Positions 1-7,723 of a stretch of 64,000 bases of DNA are shown in pieces. The stretch comes from Desulfohalovibrio reitneri (lineage in GTDB: Bacteria; Desulfobacterota; Desulfovibrionia; Desulfovibrionales; Desulfovibrionaceae): NCBI RefSeq assembly GCF_000711295.1, contig NZ_JOMJ01000003.1, positions 447,001 to 511,000 of the forward strand. Direction: 5' to 3'. Position 1 is the first letter of the stretch. Every line of letters begins with the position of its first letter. The position numbers and the translations under genes were made by a program. Below the pieces are notes generated by a model. The model saw nothing but the letters and a program-made list of their open reading frames with translations, was not told the origin of the DNA and searched no databases.

Positions 1-389
1 GCGGCCCAGAAGACAAGGGGGATGCCCAGAGCGGCCGCGCCGAGGACGGCCGTAAGCACGCCGTACTTGAGGCGGGCCGCCCACCCGGGCAGTCTTTGGG
101 CCTTGCCGCCGGTGATTCGCCGCGCGCCGTCCAGGGTGGAGCCCAGGGGACAGACCCAGCCGCAGAATGCGCGGCCCAAAAGCGGCGCGGAAAGCAGCAC
201 CACCACGGCGGGCAGGAAAAGGACGGTCAGTTCCCTGGCGGCCAGGGCGGTTCCCAGGAAAACGGCCGGGTCGAAGCGGACCAGCAGGTCGCGGGGCAGC
301 AGGCCGTCCAGGAGCCAGGAACTTCCGCCCCAGACCAGGAAGAGAAAGAGGGCCAGGCAGAGTGCCTGGACCGTCCGTCGCGCGGCCAT
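1..389 (-). CDS. Membrane 4Fe-4S polyferredoxin (NapH/CcoG-like), partial
   Basis: The gene begins at 389 and runs off the left edge of the window, so only about the first 129 residues are present. An N-terminal hydrophobic segment (residues about 7-25) is followed by a second one (about 45-65), then the motif GRAFCGWVCPLG, typical of the NapH/NosR/CcoG polyferredoxins in which such a Cys motif sits next to a membrane helix. A further hydrophobic helix follows. Members pass electrons between the quinone pool and soluble or periplasmic partners. Its ATG lies one base after the stop of the DUF362 gene, so the two are co-transcribed; DUF362 and polyferredoxin genes often occur together in anaerobes. 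The ferredoxin clusters expected downstream are outside the window, so the exact subfamily is open. Confidence 0.75.
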   Translation of the reverse strand, partial: MAARRTVQALCLALFLFLVWGGSSWLLDGLLPRDLLVRFDPAVFLGTALAARELTVLFLPAVVVLLSAPLLGRAFCGWVCPLGSTLDGARRITGGKAQRLPGWAARLKYGVLTAVLGAAALGIPLVFWA

Positions 390-390
390 G

Positions 391-1293
391 CTACAGGGCC
401 AGCCGCTTCACCCGCAGGGAGGCGGTGTCCATGCTGCCCAGGCCGCGCTCCGCCGCCAGGCGCACGTGCTTGACCTGGCGCGCCTCGAACCGGCGGCCGT
501 ACCAGGCGAAGGCCTCCACGGCCAGGGCGTCGGCCGCCACGGGGTCGGGCGAGGCGATGACCGTGTCCTCCTTGAGCACCTTGCCCGGGCCGTAGGGGCC
601 GCCGGTGGAGAGCACGAACATGCCGTCCACCACGGTCAGGTCCGCCTTGAGGCGGGTGTTGAGGTCCACGATGGCCGTGTCCAGGTCGTAGCGCCAATGC
701 ATCGCGCCCCGGTCGCGGATGAGGCCCATCATGCCCTTCAGCCCCAGGCTGACGCCGGTGGCGCCGTGCGACTTGGCCGTGGGCGCGGCGATGAGCACGT
801 CCGCCTCCAGCACCTCGCGCACGAAGGCGTTCTCCTTCATGTCCTCGCCCGCCTCGATGTCCGCCTCCTTGTAGAAGCGGTCCGCGGTCAGGGCCTGCAC
901 GCGCCCGCCCATATCCCTGCAAGCCTCCTGGATGCCGGAGGCTTCAAGGCAGCGTTCAGCCGAGGAGAGCGGGTTGTCCAGGATGTGGATTTCCGCCGCG
1001 CCCACCTCGGAGCACATGGCCGCGATGGCCTGCACCACGGCCGGGTGGGTGTTGGCTCCCTTCTCCGGCGGCGTGGGAAAGCTCATGTTGGGCTTGATGA
1101 CAACCTTCTGTCCGGGTTTCACGAAGCGGCCCATGCCGCCCAGCATCTCCACCGCCGCGCGGGCGGCCTCGCCTGGACCTCCGGTGACGACTGCCGCGTC
1201 CGGGGTGGCGGTCGCGGCCCACAGCCCGCGCCCCCAAAGGTTCGAGGCGAACCAGGCAGCGCCCGCCAGGGTGAGGAAAGACCGTCTGTCCAT
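391..1293 (-). CDS. DUF362 domain protein with Tat-like signal
   Basis: A 300-residue protein matching the DUF362 family, often linked to Fe-S electron carriers in anaerobes; its reaction is not established. The N-terminus MDRRSFLTLAGAA looks like a twin-arginine signal, suggesting export of a folded protein. Family-like segments include KPNMSFP (about 68-74), AKSHG (about 173) and GLKGMMG (about 184). It sits between a DMT transporter gene ending two bases upstream of its start region and a polyferredoxin gene that begins one base after its stop. Inference: an exported partner of the membrane polyferredoxin. There are no CxxC Fe-S motifs within the DUF362 protein itself. Confidence 0.8.
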   Translation of the reverse strand: MDRRSFLTLAGAAWFASNLWGRGLWAATATPDAAVVTGGPGEAARAAVEMLGGMGRFVKPGQKVVIKPNMSFPTPPEKGANTHPAVVQAIAAMCSEVGAAEIHILDNPLSSAERCLEASGIQEACRDMGGRVQALTADRFYKEADIEAGEDMKENAFVREVLEADVLIAAPTAKSHGATGVSLGLKGMMGLIRDRGAMHWRYDLDTAIVDLNTRLKADLTVVDGMFVLSTGGPYGPGKVLKEDTVIASPDPVAADALAVEAFAWYGRRFEARQVKHVRLAAERGLGSMDTASLRVKRLAL

Positions 1294-1294
1294 G

Positions 1295-2164
1295 TCAGCC
1301 TCCCAGGGTGATGGCCAGGGCGCCGAGGAACATGAAAAAAGCCCCGGCCATTCTCAGGCTGAGGTTTTTTTCCCGAAAGAGCAACCCCCCGTAGATGACG
1401 CTGAAAAGACCGGACAATCGCTTCACCGAGATCATGTAGGCGGCCTGCACCAGGGAGATGGCCCACAGATGGCAAAAGACGTGGACGGCCACGGTCAGGC
1501 CAAGGGCGGCCCCGGCTCGCGGGCGTGCCAGCAGGGGGGCGAAGCGGATGCGGCCCGTGAGCCGTAGCCCGACCAGGGTCAGGCCGCCGAAGCCCAGGAA
1601 GAAGAATACGGCGGTGAAGACAGGGTCCGAGTGCAGGATGAGCTTCTTCCCCAGCACCGCGCACAGGGAGTAGAGCAGGGAGGCGGCCAGCATGAGCCGC
1701 GCCCCGGGTTGCCGCCACAGCGCCTTGAGCGGGGCCAGCGGTCCCTTCCTGGCCTCGGCGGCGTTGAGTACCCAGCTGCCCAGCACCACCAGCAGCACGC
1801 CGCCAACCCCGGCCCAGCTGGCGGTCTCGCCCAGGATGAGGAAGCCGGTCAGCAGCACGAAGACCGGGGTGAAGGAGAGGTAGGGCATGACCAGGGAGAT
1901 GGGGGCCAGGTTCACGGCCGCCATGTGGCAGAGGAATCCCGCCGCATTGAGGGGCAAAAGCCAGAGGTAGGTGGACCAGAAGGCGGGGTCCGGAGCGGGG
2001 CGGCTCAGCGCCAGGGGCAGGAGAAGCAAAAAGAGCGGGGCGGCGTAGAAGAGCGGGGCCGCGGCCATTTGCAAGGGCGGCAGGTCGCCGAAGAGCCGCT
2101 TGGCCAGGGCGGCCTCGGTGGCCGCCAGCAAGGCCACGGCCAGGGCCACTGGAAACCAGGCCAT
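1295..2164 (-). CDS. EamA/DMT-family transporter
   Basis: A 289-residue, very hydrophobic protein with about ten predicted membrane helices arranged as two halves of five, the layout of drug/metabolite transporter (EamA) proteins. The second half ends with a helix-rich segment containing the SVKRLSGLF and GGLLFREK loops, typical of the family. These proteins move small metabolites or act as exporters; the substrate cannot be read from sequence. It is packed in the minus-strand operon between the aldo/keto reductase gene (8 bases away) and the DUF362 gene (1 base away). Confidence 0.8.
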   Translation of the reverse strand: MAWFPVALAVALLAATEAALAKRLFGDLPPLQMAAAPLFYAAPLFLLLLPLALSRPAPDPAFWSTYLWLLPLNAAGFLCHMAAVNLAPISLVMPYLSFTPVFVLLTGFLILGETASWAGVGGVLLVVLGSWVLNAAEARKGPLAPLKALWRQPGARLMLAASLLYSLCAVLGKKLILHSDPVFTAVFFFLGFGGLTLVGLRLTGRIRFAPLLARPRAGAALGLTVAVHVFCHLWAISLVQAAYMISVKRLSGLFSVIYGGLLFREKNLSLRMAGAFFMFLGALAITLGG

Positions 2165-2171
2165 GGCCGGA

Positions 2172-3035
2172 TCAGGTCACGCCGCGGTAGAAGACCATGC
2201 GGGCGGCGTGAGGGCGGAAGGAGTCCAGCAGTTCCTCCTGCGCCTCGGGCGGCATGGGCTGGAATCCGGCTGCGATCTCCGCCATGGTGCGGACGTGGTC
2301 GGCCAGGCCGCAGCCGATGATGGCCACGTCGATGTCCTGGGAGAGGGCGTAGCGCAGCAGCAGGGTGGGAGTGAGATAGGCCTTGGGGTTGAGGTAGTGG
2401 CCGCCGCCGAAGACCTTCATGCCCACCACGGCCATGCCCTTGGCCCGGGCGGCGGGCAGCACCTTGTCCAGAAAGCCGCCCAGCGCGCCTTCCACCGGGT
2501 TCACCGGCAGCAGCACCGCGTCCAGGGGCCACTCCTCGACGCAGCGCAGCAGCACCTCGGGGTCGTGGTGGCCGGTCACGCCGATGCGGCCAGCGCGGCC
2601 TTCCTCGCGCGCCCGCAGGAAGGCCGCCAGCGCTCCGTCCGGCGCGGCGATGCGCTCCACGTCCTCCTGGGTGCGCACGTCGTGGATTTGCCACAGGTCC
2701 AGATGGTCCGTGCCCAGCCGCTCCAGGCTGTCGCGCAGGTCGGCCAGGGCCCCCTCGTGGTCGCGGCGGGCGGACTTGGAGGTGTGGAACACCCGTTCGC
2801 GCTCGCCGGGGTGTTCCCGCCAGTAGGCTCCCAGGTAGGACTGGCTGCCAGAGTAGGCCGGGGCGGTGTCGAAGTAGGTCACGCCCAGCTTCCTGGCTTC
2901 CCGGATCACCGAGCGCGCTCCGGCGTCCTCGCCAAAGGTGCGCAGAACGCCCTCGCCGCCCAGGCCGACCCTGGTAACGGCCGGGCCGCCGTGTCCGAAT
3001 GGCGTGGTGGGCAGGGCGGTCGCTTCTTGGTCCAT
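2172..3035 (-). CDS. Aldo/keto reductase
   Basis: A 287-residue NAD(P)H-dependent oxidoreductase of the aldo/keto reductase superfamily. Visible features are FDTAPAYSGSQSYLG (about 52-66; catalytic Asp and Tyr region), the TSKSARRD strand carrying the expected Lys (about 87), the LDLWQIHD segment with the expected His (about 120), and a C-terminal nucleotide-binding stretch ending IIGCGLADHV. The ATG at 3035 was chosen because the protein then begins just before the barrel; the reading frame stays open further upstream into the neighbouring gene but that part has no family similarity. The substrate is unknown. It belongs to the minus-strand operon and follows the DUF523 gene by 7 bases. Confidence 0.85.
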   Translation of the reverse strand: MDQEATALPTTPFGHGGPAVTRVGLGGEGVLRTFGEDAGARSVIREARKLGVTYFDTAPAYSGSQSYLGAYWREHPGERERVFHTSKSARRDHEGALADLRDSLERLGTDHLDLWQIHDVRTQEDVERIAAPDGALAAFLRAREEGRAGRIGVTGHHDPEVLLRCVEEWPLDAVLLPVNPVEGALGGFLDKVLPAARAKGMAVVGMKVFGGGHYLNPKAYLTPTLLLRYALSQDIDVAIIGCGLADHVRTMAEIAAGFQPMPPEAQEELLDSFRPHAARMVFYRGVT

Positions 3036-3042
3036 GGTGTCC

Positions 3043-3993
3043 TCACACATGATTGCGCAGGTGCAGTTCAACCGGGTGTGGATGGAGGTAGACCTGCCTG
3101 GCCAGGTACTCCTTGCCGTATTTGCGCACGTAGTGGTTGATGAGGGTGGCGGGCACGATGAGAGGGACGTGGCGATCCTTGTACTGTTGCAGGATTTCTC
3201 GCAGCTCTTGCCGCTCGTCCGGGGTGAGGTCGTCCTTGAAGTGGCCGGCCACGTGCTCCAGGGTGTTGAAGTGGCTCTTTGGGTTGGCCTTGATGGACAG
3301 GGCCTCCATGAGAAGGCGCTGGTAGTTGTCCACCAGATCCTCAAGCGGGTACTCCTTGCCCGCGGCCACCAGCTTGCCCATTTCGCGGTAATGCTTCTGG
3401 CTGTGCGAGAGCAGGAGGAGTTTGTGGTTGGTGTGGAAGTCCACCAGCCCGCCGAGTCCCGAGCCTGATTCCAGGTAGTCCCGCCAGCGTTTCATGACGA
3501 AGACCCGCTCGATGAAGTTCTCTCGCAACCGGGGGTCGTGCAGGCGGCCGTCGTCCTCCACCGGCAGCAGGGGAAAGCGGTCCATGAACTCCCTGGCGAA
3601 GATGCCCACGCCCTTGGGGTCGGGCATGCCCTGCTCCGTGTAGACCTTGACCCGTTCCATGCCGGAAGAGGGACTCTTGGCCTTGAAGATGAAGCCGCAG
3701 AGGTCCTCATCGGCCAGGCGGGGCAGCACCTCGCGGCTGAAGCCGCGAACCCGTTCCGTGAAGTCCTCGCCGGAGCGGCGGCCCACCAGCCTGGGGTTGT
3801 CCGGATCGCCCACCAGCCGCATGGCCTCGCGGGGGATGGGCAGCCCGCTCTCCACCTCCGGGCAGACGGGCACGAATTCCACGAAGCGACCGAGTTCGTC
3901 GTGTATCCAGCGGTCGAGCTGGTGGCCCGAGTCGTAGCGGACGTTGTTGCCCAGCAGGCAGGAACTGACGCCGAGCTTGATGGTGTCTGGCAT
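3043..3993 (-). CDS. DUF523-DUF1722 fusion protein (YbgA-like)
   Basis: A 316-residue protein with an N-terminal DUF523 domain (about 5-150; opens with KLGVSSCLLGNNVRYDSGH, includes the CPEVESGLPIPRE motif) and a C-terminal DUF1722/YbgA domain (about 190-310; HSQKHYREMGKLVA, LNTLEHVAGHFKD-like segment, HYVRKYG). The fusion is common in proteobacteria. Some relatives have been tied to 2-thiouracil desulfidation or Fe-S-dependent chemistry, but a role here is not established. It ends 7 bases before the aldo/keto reductase start and begins 4 bases after the sensor kinase stop, so it is probably co-transcribed with both. Confidence 0.85.
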   Translation of the reverse strand: MPDTIKLGVSSCLLGNNVRYDSGHQLDRWIHDELGRFVEFVPVCPEVESGLPIPREAMRLVGDPDNPRLVGRRSGEDFTERVRGFSREVLPRLADEDLCGFIFKAKSPSSGMERVKVYTEQGMPDPKGVGIFAREFMDRFPLLPVEDDGRLHDPRLRENFIERVFVMKRWRDYLESGSGLGGLVDFHTNHKLLLLSHSQKHYREMGKLVAAGKEYPLEDLVDNYQRLLMEALSIKANPKSHFNTLEHVAGHFKDDLTPDERQELREILQQYKDRHVPLIVPATLINHYVRKYGKEYLARQVYLHPHPVELHLRNHV

Positions 3994-3997
3994 GTTG

Positions 3998-5179
3998 CTA
4001 GGCCCTGAAAAAGAGTCCGGATTCGTCTATGGTGCCCGGCCTGGGCAGAGTCACCTCGGCCACCACGCCGCCCTCCTCGGAGCGGATGTCCAGGGAGCCG
4101 AAGTTCTTTCGCGTGGCCAGGCGGGCTATGGGCAGGCCGAAGCCCGTACCGAAGGACTTGGTGGAATGAAAGGGGGTGAAGAGTTCCTCCACGTCCGTGT
4201 CCTGGGGCAGGGAGCCGGAGTTGCGGATTCGTATGGCCACGAAGTTGGGAGAGGCGGGGCACTTTCCTGAGGTGACAGTGATGGAGGGGTCGTCCGGGTC
4301 CAGGGCTTCCACCGCGTTCTGCAGCAGGTGCGAGAAGAGGGTGGTCAGCATTTCCGGATCGCCCTGCACGCGGCGGTTGTCCTCGGTGAGGACGATGTCG
4401 AGGCTGTACTTCGTAAGATTGTTTTCCCGCCTGAGGGTCTCCGAGGCCCGCTCCAGCACGTCCTCCAGGTCGATTTCCACAAAGCCGGGAACCGAAGAGA
4501 GCGCCCCGATGTACACCCCAACGTTGCGGACCATGCGCTCCAGTCGTTTGGCCTCGTCCAGGATGGTCTGCGAGGCTTGCCGCTCGCGGGACCCTTCCCG
4601 GGCTTCCCGCTGCACCCGCATGGCGTTGCCCCCGATGATGGTCAGGGGGTTGCGTATCTGGTGGGCCACGCCGGACATGACGTCCAGTTCGCACTTGGAG
4701 TTGGACTGGATGAAGGCGTCTGTCTCCACCAGGGTGCAGAGGTCGAAAAGACGGTCCGCGGCCAGCATGACCCGGGCCTGGTCCTCCACCGGCACAAGCT
4801 CCTGGATGAGCCCGTGGGTGAAGCGCCGGGCCTGGAAGTAGGCCAGGGAGATGAAGCGGTGGTCCACGCCGAAGGAGACGTGCTTGCTGCCGCTGCGCCA
4901 CAGGGAGGCCAGAAACTCGTCCGTATTTGGATTCATCCACAACCGCTGGTACCAGCCGGACCAGTTGTGTTTCAGCCTGGTCTCGGAGGTCTGGTGCTGC
5001 AGGACGATTTTGGTCTGGGCGATGTTCTTGATGGCCTGGAAGAGGTCCTCGGCCATGTCCCGGCGTCGCTCGGCGAAGGCGTCGCGGTAGGGGGACAGTT
5101 CTTCAGCCAGTGAATCGTCAACCGCCAACTGGCTGCGGAAGTACCGCAACCGCTCCAGGGGGGCTTCGATCTCGCGCAT
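3998..5179 (-). CDS. Globin-coupled (protoglobin) sensor histidine kinase
   Basis: A 393-residue cytoplasmic sensor kinase. The N-terminal half (about 1-150) resembles a protoglobin sensor domain: a helical bundle with the pattern KHVSFGVDHRFISLAYF, where the first His (about 100) fits the heme-binding proximal histidine. The kinase core follows, with the H-box AHQIRNPL (about 175), N-box FSHLLQNAVEAL, and G-box GTGFGLPIA. No membrane segment is present. Heme-bound oxygen or another gas is the likely signal, from family knowledge. ATG 5179 is preferred because GAGG lies 9 bases upstream; an in-frame ATG at 5230 would add 17 residues but has no ribosome site. No response regulator is adjacent; the nearest orphan receiver is at 20086. 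It is divergent from the HAD gene at 5278. Confidence 0.8.
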   Translation of the reverse strand: MREIEAPLERLRYFRSQLAVDDSLAEELSPYRDAFAERRRDMAEDLFQAIKNIAQTKIVLQHQTSETRLKHNWSGWYQRLWMNPNTDEFLASLWRSGSKHVSFGVDHRFISLAYFQARRFTHGLIQELVPVEDQARVMLAADRLFDLCTLVETDAFIQSNSKCELDVMSGVAHQIRNPLTIIGGNAMRVQREAREGSRERQASQTILDEAKRLERMVRNVGVYIGALSSVPGFVEIDLEDVLERASETLRRENNLTKYSLDIVLTEDNRRVQGDPEMLTTLFSHLLQNAVEALDPDDPSITVTSGKCPASPNFVAIRIRNSGSLPQDTDVEELFTPFHSTKSFGTGFGLPIARLATRKNFGSLDIRSEEGGVVAEVTLPRPGTIDESGLFFRA

Positions 5180-5277
5180 TATGGTCTGCCTCGCATCCCG
5201 GTCTTGTACCAACGCGGAAGAAAAATGCAAAGCGACCGTCGTTGACGGGCCGATAACCCCCGGCTAGTGTCCCGCGC

Positions 5278-5934
5278 ATGGACAATCCCCATTCCATCCG
5301 CTGCCTGTTTTTCGACTTCGGCGGAGTCGTGGCCGAGGAGGGGTTCGTGGCGGGTCTCCATGCCATCGCCGCTGACCAGGGCCTGGACCCGGACCGCTTC
5401 TTCAACGACGTGCGCGACGTCATCTTTCAGAACGGCTACGTCACCGGCCACTGCTCGGAGATGGACTTCTGGAGCGACCTGCGTGGACAGCTCGGCGTGA
5501 AGGGCTCCGGCAAGGATTTGCGCCGGGAGATTCTCTCCCGTTTCCGGCTTCGCCCCCACATGCTGCACCTGGCTCGCCTGCTGCGGGAGGAGGGACTCAA
5601 GGTGGCCATCCTTTCGGATCAGACCAACTGGCTGGACGAGCTGCAGGCGGAGTTGGGCTTCGCCATGTATTTCGACAGCGTGTTCAACAGCTACCACTAC
5701 GGCTATCACAAGGGGCAGCCGGAGTTCTTCAAAATCGCCCTGCGCGACATGGACGCCAAGGCGGACGAGAGCCTGCTGGTGGACGACGCCGGGGTCAACG
5801 TGCGCACCGCCCGCGAGAGCGGGCTGCACGCCATCCAGTATGAGGATCTGCACCAGTTCACCCGGGATTTCGAGACCTACTTCCCCGGCCTGCTCGAACG
5901 CGCCCACGAAGAATCGGAAGGAGACGACGCATGA
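5278..5934 (+). CDS. HAD-family phosphatase
   Basis: A 218-residue HAD-superfamily hydrolase (IA/YihX-like). Motif I appears as FFDFGGVV (about 11-18), with the nucleophile Asp kept but Gly where many members have the second Asp, as in several HAD-IA phosphatases. Motif II is AILSDQ (about 114), the motif III Lys sits in YGYHKGQPEFF (about 145), and motif IV is LLVDDAGVNV (about 162). The substrate is unknown; small phosphorylated sugars or nucleotides are typical. Its stop overlaps the psd start by four bases (ATGA), so it heads the phospholipid operon. Confidence 0.85.
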   Translation: MDNPHSIRCLFFDFGGVVAEEGFVAGLHAIAADQGLDPDRFFNDVRDVIFQNGYVTGHCSEMDFWSDLRGQLGVKGSGKDLRREILSRFRLRPHMLHLARLLREEGLKVAILSDQTNWLDELQAELGFAMYFDSVFNSYHYGYHKGQPEFFKIALRDMDAKADESLLVDDAGVNVRTARESGLHAIQYEDLHQFTRDFETYFPGLLERAHEESEGDDA

Positions 5935-6581
5935 GGCCCGCCCACGCCCAATTCCGGCCCGAGGGACTGCCCTTCGCCTGCTTGTGCGCCCTGGCGGTGG
6001 TGGCTTTCGCTCTGCTCGAATGGTCCCTGTTGGCACTGCTTGCCCTGGCGCTGACCGGCTTCGTGGTCAATTTTTTTCGCGACCCGGAGCGCATCCCGCC
6101 CGAGGACTCCGCCCTGGCGGTGGCCCCGGCCGACGGCAGGGTCGTGCTCGTGGGGGAGCGCGAGGACCCCATGACAGGGGAGCGGCGCGTGTGCGTCGGA
6201 ATCTTCATGAACGTATTCAACGTGCACGTGAACCGAATGCCTGTGGCCGGGGAGATTTCCCGCATCGCGTACCATCCCGGCGTCTTCTTCAACGCCTCCC
6301 TGGACAAGGCCAGCGAGGACAACGAGCGCAACGCCGTGGCCCTGGAGGACGATGAAGGCCGCTCCTGGACCATGGTGCAGATCGCCGGGCTGGTGGCCAG
6401 GCGCATCGTCTGCCAAGCGGAGCTTGGCGACAGGCTGGGCCGGGGGGAGCGGTTCGGCATGATCAAGTTCGGCTCCCGAGTTGACCTCTACCTCCCGCAT
6501 GACTATCAGCCCCTTGTCGGCGTCGGCGAGAGGGTCCTTGCGGGACAGACCGCGGTGGCCGCGCCACGCCGGGCCGACTGA
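5931..6581 (+). CDS. psd: Phosphatidylserine decarboxylase, short (soluble-like) form
   Basis: Converts phosphatidylserine to phosphatidylethanolamine using a self-generated pyruvoyl group. The 216-residue length and layout fit the short family found in many deltaproteobacteria and archaea. Two N-terminal membrane helices (about 14-45) are followed by NFFRDPERIPP, APADGRVV, the histidine-bearing VFNVHVNRMP, and the processing site FGSRVD near the C-terminus, where the Ser is expected to become the pyruvoyl group and the chain to split into beta and alpha subunits. It overlaps the HAD gene and precedes pssA by 9 bases, so the two successive steps of phosphatidylethanolamine synthesis are coupled. 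Confidence 0.93.
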   Translation: MRPAHAQFRPEGLPFACLCALAVVAFALLEWSLLALLALALTGFVVNFFRDPERIPPEDSALAVAPADGRVVLVGEREDPMTGERRVCVGIFMNVFNVHVNRMPVAGEISRIAYHPGVFFNASLDKASEDNERNAVALEDDEGRSWTMVQIAGLVARRIVCQAELGDRLGRGERFGMIKFGSRVDLYLPHDYQPLVGVGERVLAGQTAVAAPRRAD

Positions 6582-6590
6582 GCAACACAC

Positions 6591-7388
6591 ATGGAAGACA
6601 AGTTCATCGCCAAGCCCCGCGGAAAGGGCGTCTACATCCTGCCCAATCTCATGACCACGGCCAGCCTGTTCGCCGGCTTCCTGGGCCTTACCCTGGCCGT
6701 GGACGGCCGCTTCGGCCTGGCCGCCGTGGCCGTGTTCGTCTCTTTCGTGCTGGACGGCCTGGACGGCAAGATCGCCAGGCTGACCAAGACCACCTCGGAG
6801 TTCGGCGTGCAGCTGGACTCCTTGGCCGACCTGGTGGCCTTCGGCGTTTCCCCGTCGCTTCTGCTCTACCTGTGGAAGCTGCAGGAGTACGGCCGGCTGG
6901 GGCTGGCCGCCGCTTTCCTCTTCACCGCCTGCGCCGCCCTGCGCCTGGCGCGGTTCAACATCCAGACCAAGACCTCGGGCAAACTGCTCTTCACCGGCCT
7001 GCCCACCCCGGCCGCGGGTTGCACCGTGGCCGCCCTGGTGCTCTTCGAGCAGAACCTGCCCGGGGAGGCGGGGGCAGTCCTCGGACCGGTGGGGCTGGTG
7101 CTGGCCTACGGGCTCTCCTTCCTCATGGTCTCCCGGGTGCGCTACTTCTCCTTCAAGGAGTACGGCTGGCTGCGGGCCCACGCCCTGTCCGCCCTGGTGG
7201 CGGCTGTGCTGCTCTTCGTGGTGGTGGCCTCCCAGCCCACCCTGCTGCTTTTCCCGCTTTTGGGGGCCTACGTGCTTTCCGGTCCCATCTACACCTTCCT
7301 TGTCCTGCCGCGCCGCCGTCCCGGCCTGTTCGGCGAGGGCAGGGGGGAATCACGCGATGAGCCGGAAGAGAGCAGTGGAACCTCTTGA
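6591..7388 (+). CDS. pssA: CDP-diacylglycerol--serine O-phosphatidyltransferase
   Basis: Makes phosphatidylserine from CDP-diacylglycerol and serine, the substrate of the Psd encoded just upstream. The 265-residue membrane protein has six to eight hydrophobic helices and the CDP-alcohol phosphotransferase signature, here read as LDGLDGKIARLTKTTSEFG followed by DSLAD (about 55-86), with all four metal-binding Asp residues. The C-terminus is a hydrophilic, Glu-rich tail. After its stop comes a 335-base region holding the leu leader, so the leucine genes could be partly read through from here. Confidence 0.93.
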   Translation: MEDKFIAKPRGKGVYILPNLMTTASLFAGFLGLTLAVDGRFGLAAVAVFVSFVLDGLDGKIARLTKTTSEFGVQLDSLADLVAFGVSPSLLLYLWKLQEYGRLGLAAAFLFTACAALRLARFNIQTKTSGKLLFTGLPTPAAGCTVAALVLFEQNLPGEAGAVLGPVGLVLAYGLSFLMVSRVRYFSFKEYGWLRAHALSALVAAVLLFVVVASQPTLLLFPLLGAYVLSGPIYTFLVLPRRRPGLFGEGRGESRDEPEESSGTS

Positions 7389-7470
7389 CCTCGGCGCGGG
7401 CCCGGGGCTATGCATGGACTTTAGCCCGGAAGCGGCCACGGCCGCGCCAACCCTCCGGGCAGGGAACGAC

Positions 7471-7620
7471 ATGAAGACACGCATCCACACAGCCAGTCGC
7501 GAGGCAGCGCGCGAAAGACCGCGCGCGGCGTCCCGCGTCAATCCCGTCGCGGGACGCGTGCAATCCACCTCCGCCCCTCTTTCCCTCCGCCTATCCCTAT
7601 CCTCCTCCGCCCTAGCCTAG
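7471..7620 (+). CDS. leuL: Putative leu operon leader peptide (attenuator)
   Basis: A 49-codon open frame between pssA and leuA with ATG at 7471 and an AGGGA ribosome site just upstream. Its last 14 sense codons hold five Leu codons (CTT 7579, CTC 7585, CTA 7591, CTA 7597, CTA 7612) and then TAG. Three are CTA, which is uncommon in this GC-rich segment where CTG and CTC dominate. A cluster of rare Leu codons immediately before leuA is the hallmark of ribosome-mediated attenuation as in enterobacterial leuL. A perfect 10-bp inverted repeat lies inside the frame, and mutually exclusive GAGCC/GGCTC pairings lie between it and leuA. There is no T-run terminator, so control might act on leuA translation instead. 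A poor promoter-like TTGACC/TATGCA pair is at 7385-7414. The call is inference. Confidence 0.6.
   Translation: MKTRIHTASREAARERPRAASRVNPVAGRVQSTSAPLSLRLSLSSSALA
7528..7557 (+). repeat. Perfect 10-bp inverted repeat in leu leader
   Basis: Left arm GCGTCCCGCG at 7528-7537 and exact complement at 7548-7557 with a 10-base loop. It lies inside the leader peptide frame, upstream of the Leu codons, and would form a very stable RNA hairpin. It could be a pausing hairpin that synchronises polymerase with the translating ribosome; this role is inferred. Confidence 0.75.
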
Positions 7621-7652
7621 GGCACATCCGGCACCGCTGACATGACCCGGCC

Positions 7653-7700
7653 CGAGCCAGCGGCTCGCGGCTCCGCCATACAGGCTCCGTTACAAGAGCC
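7653..7700 (+). promoter_or_regulatory. Competing hairpins before leuA ribosome site
   Basis: The segment holds GAGCC twice and GGCTC three times, so several exclusive stems are possible. The clearest are CGAGCC (7653-7658) with GGCTCG (7662-7667) over a 3-base loop, and GGCTC (7683-7687) with GAGCC (7696-7700), which ends about 10 bases before the leuA ribosome site AGGAGGA (7711). This layout suits a switch controlled by ribosome stalling in the leader peptide. There is no poly-T, so a classic intrinsic terminator is not evident. Confidence 0.4.
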
Positions 7701-7723
7701 ACGTGCTTCGAGGAGGAAGCGAC

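Noticed and set aside
22-1311. Long plus-strand frames across the DUF362 region
   Set aside because: The minus-strand frame has a Tat-like signal and DUF362 landmarks; the plus frame is low complexity.
7385-7414. A promoter for the leu leader (TTGACC/TATGCA)
   Set aside because: The -10 is only 3/6 and the spacing is 18; too weak to annotate.
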